Shown piece by piece: positions 6,434 to 9,868 of a stretch of DNA of 9,868 nucleotides. The notes beneath the pieces were generated by a model that saw only the letters and a list, made by a program, of their open reading frames with translations, made no database searches and was not told the DNA's origin. The stretch is from Ruminococcaceae bacterium UBA3451 (GTDB lineage: Bacteria > Bacillota > Clostridia > Oscillospirales > Acutalibacteraceae). Every line of letters begins with the position of its first letter. Within the stretch, counting starts at the first letter, position 1. Both the position numbers and the translations under genes were made by a program. Location: contig DFRY01000048.1 in the NCBI GenBank assembly GCA_002378845.1, positions 54,615-64,482 on the forward strand. Reading direction: 5' to 3'.

Positions 6434-6510
6434 TATTTCTCCTTTTCTTATTCTTAAAAAAGGAATATTATAAATATAGAAAGAAATAGTGAACGAACGG
6501 AGAGCGATTT

Positions 6511-6735
6511 ATGAAAAAGCGTAAATGGACAGACGAAGAAATTGAATCCTTTCACCAAGAACACGGCGTGGTATCCCATTTTTTCTATTTTAATCGGGCA
6601 GATACCAACATTCTTGTACCAAGAAAAATCATCGGCCTGGGCCGTGGACTGACTTTCAACTGGGCAAATCCAATTACCTGGGTTGTGATGGCTGGGGTTA
6701 TCGGTTTGCTTATCTGGATCAATCTTTTTAAATAA
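6511..6735 (+). CDS. Small single-helix membrane protein, DUF5808-like
   Basis: A 74-residue protein. Residues 1-50 are polar: 'KKRKWTDEEIESFHQEHG' followed by 'VSHFFYFNRADTNILVPRK' and 'GLGRGLTFNWANP'. Residues 53-72 form one transmembrane helix that ends in 'LFK'. The Y-F-N-x-x-D-x-x-I-L-V-P-(K/R) and G-x-x-x-N-x-A-N-P elements resemble the DUF5808 segment found next to membrane helices in Firmicutes; no function is known for that domain. The ATG is preceded by GGAG with 8 nt spacing. It is convergent with the polyol dehydrogenase, with only 14 bp between stops and no hairpin, so the two transcripts must overlap. The gap upstream (6436-6510) is very AT-rich with TATTAT around 6468 but no good -35. 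Confidence 0.75.
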   Translation: MKKRKWTDEEIESFHQEHGVVSHFFYFNRADTNILVPRKIIGLGRGLTFNWANPITWVVMAGVIGLLIWINLFK

Positions 6736-6749
6736 ATCGGAATTCAATC

Positions 6750-7799
6750 TTATCCTTTGATTTTCACAACTGCCTTTACTATGTCCGCTTTATTCCGCAC
6801 GCTGGCATCCATTGCATTTTGAATCTCGTCAAAGTTAAAAATATTGGTGACAATTCCTTTCAGATTTACTTTTCCGGCGGCAACCGCATCAATCGCCATT
6901 GGGTAAATATGCCGGTAACGGAACACCGTTTTCATAGTAAGTTCCTTGTCGAGTGCCAGACTCATGGGCAGATTCACCATTCCGGAAGCATTGTAGCCCA
7001 CAAAAACAATGGTCGCGCCTTTTTTCGTCATATGTACCGCCTGCTGTGCGGTCAATTCCGAACCGGCTGTTTCGATTACAAGGTCACAGCCTTTGCCTTC
7101 GGTCAATTTTATTACCGCCTGCACTGCGTCTTCCTCTTTGCCGTTAATGACGCCGTCAGCACCCAGTTCAAGCGCTTTTGCAAGGCGCCTTTGCATTATA
7201 TCCACCACATAAACTTTGGAAACGCCCTCGGCCTTCAACGCCATCATCGAAACTAACCCGATGCAGCCCGCACCGGTTACGACGGCGGTTTGACCGGCAT
7301 GTGCGCCGCCTTGATTTGCAGCGTGAAAGCCCACGGCAAGCGGTTCAATCAGCGCCCCTTCCATCGTACTTACCTTTTCGGGAAGTTTGAAACATAAGTC
7401 CGCTTCGTGGGCAACATACTCCTGAAACACCCCGTCGACCGGCGGCGTGGCAAAGAAAACAACATCCGGGCAAAGATTATATCTGCCCGTTTTGCAAAAC
7501 TCACAGTGACCGCAGGTTTTTCCCGGCTCCAACGCGACGCGGTCACCTACTTTCAAGTGACTTACATTTTCCCCCACTTCAACAATGGTACCGCCAGGCT
7601 CGTGCCCCAGTACAAAAGGCGGTTCCACAATATAATTACCAATTCGCCCCGTTTCGTAATAATGCAAATCCGAACCGCAAATTCCTACATATTCCAGCTG
7701 AACTAAAACTTCGTTGTCCGCAGGAACAGGAATATCCCGTTCCTCAAACCCCATCTTTCCGATTCCGCTCATAACGGCAACTTTCATTTTTCCCTGCAT
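6750..7799 (-). CDS. Zinc-dependent NAD-linked polyol (sorbitol/xylitol-type) dehydrogenase
   Basis: A 349-residue medium-chain dehydrogenase. Catalytic zinc ligands are C41 in 'GICGSDLHYYE', H66 and E67 in 'LGHEPGG', with E152 in 'LIEPLAVGFHA' in the usual accessory position. Structural zinc cysteines are C96, C99, C102 and C110. The Rossmann motif is GAGCIGL (176-182), and D200 in 'YVVDIMQ' at the end of the second strand points to NAD rather than NADP. The spacing and the 'HYYETGRIGNYIVEPP' segment match sorbitol/xylitol dehydrogenases, which oxidise a polyol to a ketose. The start at 7799 is chosen over 7823 because AAAGGGG lies about 8 nt upstream of it. It lies directly downstream of a ROK repressor gene and has its own promoter with three 13-bp boxes, so it is probably induced by its substrate. 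The exact polyol is not known. Confidence 0.88.
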   Translation of the reverse strand: MQGKMKVAVMSGIGKMGFEERDIPVPADNEVLVQLEYVGICGSDLHYYETGRIGNYIVEPPFVLGHEPGGTIVEVGENVSHLKVGDRVALEPGKTCGHCEFCKTGRYNLCPDVVFFATPPVDGVFQEYVAHEADLCFKLPEKVSTMEGALIEPLAVGFHAANQGGAHAGQTAVVTGAGCIGLVSMMALKAEGVSKVYVVDIMQRRLAKALELGADGVINGKEEDAVQAVIKLTEGKGCDLVIETAGSELTAQQAVHMTKKGATIVFVGYNASGMVNLPMSLALDKELTMKTVFRYRHIYPMAIDAVAAGKVNLKGIVTNIFNFDEIQNAMDASVRNKADIVKAVVKIKG

Positions 7800-7824
7800 T
7801 TCACTTTCCCCTTTCAAGAACATA

Positions 7825-7863
7825 TTAATAAAATACTTTAATAAAACTGCTTAATAAAGATAA
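7825..7863 (-). repeat. Three tandem 13-bp boxes in the dehydrogenase promoter
   Basis: On the plus strand, three consecutive 13-bp units read TTAATAAAATACT (7825-7837), TTAATAAAACTGC (7838-7850) and TTAATAAAGATAA (7851-7863). The first eight bases, TTAATAAA, are identical in all three. The array runs from the -10 element to the end of the leader, so a bound protein would block initiation. A related array occupies the same place at the ROK gene (9123-9161). Confidence 0.65.
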
Positions 7864-7888
7864 TACTAATCGTCTCTCCTTTTGTCAA
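7860..7888 (-). promoter_or_regulatory. Promoter of the polyol dehydrogenase gene
   Basis: On the minus strand TTGACA (7888-7883) and TATTAT (7865-7860) are separated by 17 bp, a near-consensus sigma-A promoter. The predicted start is near 7853, which gives a leader of about 54 nt covered by the 13-bp boxes. A strong promoter with boxes over its start favours control by repression. Confidence 0.8.
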
Positions 7889-7917
7889 CCGTCTGCTTGA
7901 AAAAAAGTATTTATATA

Positions 7918-7955
7918 CAAAGCGACACCTGAAAGGAATTTCAGGTGCCGCTTTG
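7918..7955 (-). terminator. Hairpin after the ROK gene, probable terminator
   Basis: A 17-bp stem (7918-7934 with 7939-7955, loop of 4 nt) begins 22 bp after the ROK stop. Its one imperfect pair is G-U on the minus strand and A-C on the plus strand. The following minus-strand sequence is A/T-rich but not a clean U-tract, so termination may be partial. Confidence 0.7.
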
Positions 7956-7976
7956 CGTTTTCGATAATCTACTGAT

Positions 7977-9107
7977 TCAACAGATCTGGTCTATAAAAGG
8001 GGATACATGCATAAGAGCCGCGCCCACTGCTGCCGCTTCTGTACGGTAGCCGCACACTTTAATGTAATTTCCGTCATCTTCAAATGGGTTTAATCCCGCC
8101 GCACGGGCACGTAAATCCGCAATATAATCTTCCATCTGCGCGCCCACATATCCACCTAAAATCACGCTGCAGTCAAAAGACATTCTCAAATTATTCACCG
8201 CTGTCGCAAGGTAATCAAGATAATCATCCCAGGCCGCCGTGATTTTCGGGTCGCCTTGGCGCAGCAGGCGGAAGAAGTCCGCGAGATTTCCGTTTGTTAA
8301 ACCGGATAAAACCGATGCGGAACAGTAAGCATCCAAACATCCTTTTTTCCCGCAATAACAACGGCGGCCGCCGCGTTCAATTGTAATGTGCCCAAACTCG
8401 CCGCCGCGCTGATTTTCACCCTGGAACAGTTTGTTTTCCAGAATAATCGCACCGCCGACCGAATCGCTGAGTGACAGGTAAACGCAGCTTCCAAGCGCTT
8501 CGCGGTTCCACAGCTCCGCAGTTCCCGCCGCGTTGGCATCGTTGCAAAAGAGGCTGGGATAAGAACAGAATTTAACCAGGTTGGCACACCGGATATTTTT
8601 TATCTGCAATATATGGGAATCAACTAAAATTTGCCGGTCATTTGACAAAATGCCCGGAACCGAAACGCCCAATCCCAGTATGGTTTTGGGTTCCGCCTTG
8701 AGCTCCGTCACAAAACGGGTTAAAGCTGCTCCCAACTTTTTCGCATAGTCTACCGTATCTTCAAATTCTATTTTTTCACGGGTGCGAAACAAAATCTCCC
8801 CATATAAATTCACCAGAACCAAGCTGACGTGATTTTGTGTAATGTCCATCCCCAATGCCGTCCGCGCATTTTTCACACAGGAAAGCGCCACGGCTTTTCG
8901 CCCTCCGGTGGAGTCAAGCACACCGTTTTCTTCAATCAGGCCGTTTTCCTGCAAAATTTTTACATTCTGCATTACCGTTGGAAGGCTGATTCCGAGCTGA
9001 TAGGCGATTTCAGGCTTGGATAGAGTTCCCTGACGGTAAATCAGCTTGTAAATTCGGGTTACATTTCCCTTTTTCAGACTAGCGCCGTCGGTACGATCCT
9101 GCCGCAT
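7977..9107 (-). CDS. ROK-family transcriptional repressor
   Basis: A 376-residue protein of the repressor/ORF/kinase family (XylR/NagC type). Residues 11-70 form a winged helix-turn-helix: 'NVTRIYKLIYRQGTLSKPEIAYQLGISLPTVMQNVKILQENGLIEE'. The rest is an actin-like sugar-sensing domain with 'ALGMDITQNHVSLVLVNLYG' (phosphate-1-like), 'LGLGVSVPGIL', 'CNDANAAGTAE' and 'GGEFGHITI', plus the zinc motif 'CYCGKKGCLDAYC' with the C-x-C-G-x-x-G-C-L-(D/E) pattern. The glucokinase-type catalytic glycine loop is altered ('SDSVGGAII'), but the fold looks complete. Its ATG has AAGGAGG 6-9 nt upstream. It lies just upstream of the polyol dehydrogenase, and both promoters share the 13-bp boxes, so it probably represses both and is released by a sugar or polyol. 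The name of the effector cannot be read from sequence. Confidence 0.9.
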   Translation of the reverse strand: MRQDRTDGASLKKGNVTRIYKLIYRQGTLSKPEIAYQLGISLPTVMQNVKILQENGLIEENGVLDSTGGRKAVALSCVKNARTALGMDITQNHVSLVLVNLYGEILFRTREKIEFEDTVDYAKKLGAALTRFVTELKAEPKTILGLGVSVPGILSNDRQILVDSHILQIKNIRCANLVKFCSYPSLFCNDANAAGTAELWNREALGSCVYLSLSDSVGGAIILENKLFQGENQRGGEFGHITIERGGRRCYCGKKGCLDAYCSASVLSGLTNGNLADFFRLLRQGDPKITAAWDDYLDYLATAVNNLRMSFDCSVILGGYVGAQMEDYIADLRARAAGLNPFEDDGNYIKVCGYRTEAAAVGAALMHVSPFIDQIC

Positions 9108-9122
9108 TGGCTCCCTCCTTAA

Positions 9123-9161
9123 TTGTTTTTATTAATGTACCTTATAAACTGTTCTTATTAT
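9123..9161 (-). repeat. Three tandem 13-bp boxes in the ROK promoter
   Basis: Read on the minus strand, consecutive units are ATAATAAGAACAG (9161-9149), TTTATAAGGTACA (9148-9136) and TTAATAAAAACAA (9135-9123). They fit a loose TTAATAAAAAACA consensus. The array runs from the -10 to the ribosome binding site, as at the dehydrogenase promoter, but with the unit in the opposite direction relative to the gene. Only the last unit is a strong match to the dehydrogenase boxes. Confidence 0.5.
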
Positions 9162-9185
9162 ATCCTTCCAATTGTGCTATTGCAA
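9157..9185 (-). promoter_or_regulatory. Promoter of the ROK repressor gene
   Basis: On the minus strand TTGCAA (9185-9180) and a perfect TATAAT (9162-9157) are separated by 17 bp. The predicted leader is about 45 nt and includes the 13-bp boxes and the AAGGAGG site. Confidence 0.75.
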
Positions 9186-9202
9186 CGATAACGCGGACCT
9201 TT

Positions 9203-9341
9203 CCACAACAATAACAAAACCCCCACCTCCCGGTAACGGCAAGTGAGGGTACTCCCGGAAAAACCAACGCGGCCCAAGACCGCGCGGCTTGTAAAGCTTA
9301 GGACACGCCCGTTGCAGGAAGAGAACTGCAATTGGGCGCAC
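9203..9341 (-). ncRNA. Candidate structured RNA ending in a rho-independent terminator
   Basis: Three hairpins follow each other on the minus strand. The first pairs 9303-9310 with 9334-9341 and 9312-9317 with 9326-9331. The second pairs 9261-9265 with 9286-9290 and 9268-9272 with 9280-9284. The third pairs 9220-9226 with 9243-9249 and 9230-9232 with 9237-9239. The third is followed by TTTTGTTATT and is a terminator. All five imperfect pairs in the main stems are A-C on the plus strand but G-U on the minus strand, so the minus strand is the likely RNA. Its 5' end is not defined and no clear promoter was found. I do not recognise a known riboswitch, 6S, SRP, RNase P or T-box signature. It could be an independent small RNA or the 3' end of a longer transcript. 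Confidence 0.5.
9207..9249 (-). terminator. Terminator hairpin upstream of the ROK promoter
   Basis: Stem 9220-9226/9243-9249 with an inner CCG/CGG pair and a minus-strand T-rich tail (9219-9210). It would stop any transcript coming from the agrB side before it reaches the ROK promoter. Confidence 0.7.
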
Positions 9342-9505
9342 ATATCTTCCAAACAGCATCAGCAAACTTATCCGGTATTTATTTCTCGATTAACTTTCGT
9401 CCATATTATTCCCATTCCAAGCGATTTCCTATACTTTGGCAGCTTTTCTGCCTTTGCTAAAACGTTAGTTTATAAAATAAAACTCAATCTTCTACATTCA
9501 TCAAA

Positions 9506-9553
9506 ATGATAGCAGGCCGACAGCTTCAAAAACCGCCGACCTGCTCAAGCAGG
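9506..9553 (-). terminator. Hairpin after the agrB-like gene, with an alternative pairing
   Basis: The main stem pairs 9511-9521 with 9535-9545 (11 bp, two G-U pairs on the minus strand) and is followed on the minus strand by ATCATTTTG, a weak U-tract. The right arm can instead pair with 9548-9553 to form a tight CCTGC/GCAGG hairpin. The AGCAGG/CCTGCT element therefore occurs three times in 43 bp, so the two stems exclude each other. Confidence 0.55.
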
Positions 9554-9580
9554 AAACATATAAATTGAGGAGTTTTCAGT

Positions 9581-9868
9581 TTAAGTTGCTTTTGCTCGCA
9601 TGTTTTTTATTTGTCCCATTATAAGCATAATTGCTAGTGTGGTTAAACTTAGACAAATCATGAAAGTAAAGCGATATAGTCCCAGGAGAGAAAAGACAAC
9701 TGCTAAAATCAATTCCATTGCTAAAATTATTGCTGCGGCTTTCCTATAGTGTTTTGCTTCGGATCCCTCCAACGGCTTATTTCCATCTTCAACAGGGGAC
9801 ATGATGAAAATAACACCGGCTGCAAGCGGTAACAATAAACTACTGAAAAGCAGAATATAAAAAGTGTT
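9581..9868 (-). CDS. AgrB-like accessory gene regulator protein, N-terminus beyond window
   Basis: The frame is open to the right edge of the window (95 codons visible), so only the C-terminal half of a protein of about 190-210 residues is seen. A membrane segment 'YILLFSSLLLPLAAGVIFI' is followed by the signature loop 'SPVEDGNKPLEGSEAKHYRK', two more hydrophobic segments ('AAAIILAMELILAVVFSLL' and 'FTFMICLSLTTLAIMLIM') and a short basic tail. The (A/S)-P-V-x-x-x-N-(K/R)-P-L loop between helices is typical of AgrB, the membrane cysteine protease that processes the AgrD pre-peptide of quorum-sensing systems. The catalytic His and Cys lie in the missing N-terminal part. The TTG at 9835 is not a real start. 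No agrD is apparent immediately downstream, where it usually lies. Confidence 0.82.
   Translation of the reverse strand, partial: NTFYILLFSSLLLPLAAGVIFIMSPVEDGNKPLEGSEAKHYRKAAAIILAMELILAVVFSLLGLYRFTFMICLSLTTLAIMLIMGQIKNMRAKAT

Larger units (their letters stand above)
9108..9580 (-). other. Gene-free 473-bp region between agrB-like gene and ROK repressor
   Basis: No convincing protein gene is present; open frames of 62-88 codons here lack a ribosome binding site and run through hairpins. From right to left the region holds a hairpin after the agrB-like gene (9511-9553), an AT-rich stretch (9354-9510) with nothing recognisable, three consecutive hairpins ending in a terminator (9203-9341), and the ROK promoter with its boxes (9123-9185). 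Confidence 0.7.

Noticed and set aside
9203..9341. 6S RNA, T-box or SRP RNA
   Set aside because: There is no long bulged rod with a closing stem for 6S, no T-box AGGGUGG-type motif, and no SRP GGAAG/GCAG tetraloop region; only serial hairpins are seen.
9158..9365. Two overlapping minus-strand frames of 62-64 codons
   Set aside because: They have no ribosome binding site, run through three hairpins and a terminator, cover the ROK promoter, and show an Arg/Pro/Gly-rich composition typical of chance frames in structured DNA.
9243..9509. Plus-strand 88-codon open frame
   Set aside because: No ribosome binding site, no recognisable domain, and antisense to the structured RNA candidate.

Overview
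The window looks like chromosomal DNA of an anaerobic low-to-mid GC Firmicute, probably a Clostridia/Oscillospiraceae-type bacterium. This rests on canonical AGGAGG-type ribosome binding sites, AT-rich sigma-A promoters in the gaps, many short hairpin terminators with U-tracts, and the gene set: a LytTR regulator with a LiaF-like partner, DUF4177, a GH25 lysozyme, a ROK repressor and an AgrB-type protein. No rRNA, tRNA, insertion sequence, integrase or CRISPR array is visible. Genus-level placement is not possible from the sequence alone.

Layout. 1-914 (+): the 3' end of a pyridoxamine-phosphate-oxidase-fold flavoprotein gene, then a short nitroreductase gene in the same operon, closed by a strong bidirectional terminator. 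991-2085 (-): a FAD-dependent oxidoreductase of the geranylgeranyl-reductase-like group. 2200-3367 (-): a two-gene operon, a LytTR DNA-binding protein overlapping a four-helix LiaF-like membrane protein, with a good promoter and a pair of 21-bp-phased direct repeats upstream. 3597-4156 (-): a DUF4177 protein and a small unassigned protein, driven by a promoter holding two identical 13-bp repeats. 4321-5199 (-): a LacX-type aldose 1-epimerase relative. 5481-6386 (+): a GH25 lysozyme without signal peptide. 6511-6735 (+): a small single-helix membrane protein. 6750-7799 (-): a zinc-dependent, NAD-linked polyol dehydrogenase. 7977-9107 (-): a ROK-family repressor. 9108-9580: a gene-free stretch with the ROK promoter and a structured, apparently minus-strand RNA. 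9581-9868 (-): the C-terminal part of an AgrB-like membrane protease, cut by the window edge.

How it fits together. The region is a set of short independent transcription units. The best-supported regulatory link is between the ROK repressor and the polyol dehydrogenase: each promoter carries three 13-bp boxes of the TTAATAAAA type, laid head to tail from the -10 element to just before the ribosome binding site. This suggests one regulator, plausibly the ROK protein, controls both genes. The LytTR/LiaF-like pair looks like a self-regulated envelope-stress unit. The most novel-looking item is the hairpin-rich segment at 9203-9341, in which every imperfect base pair becomes a G-U pair only when the minus strand is the RNA.
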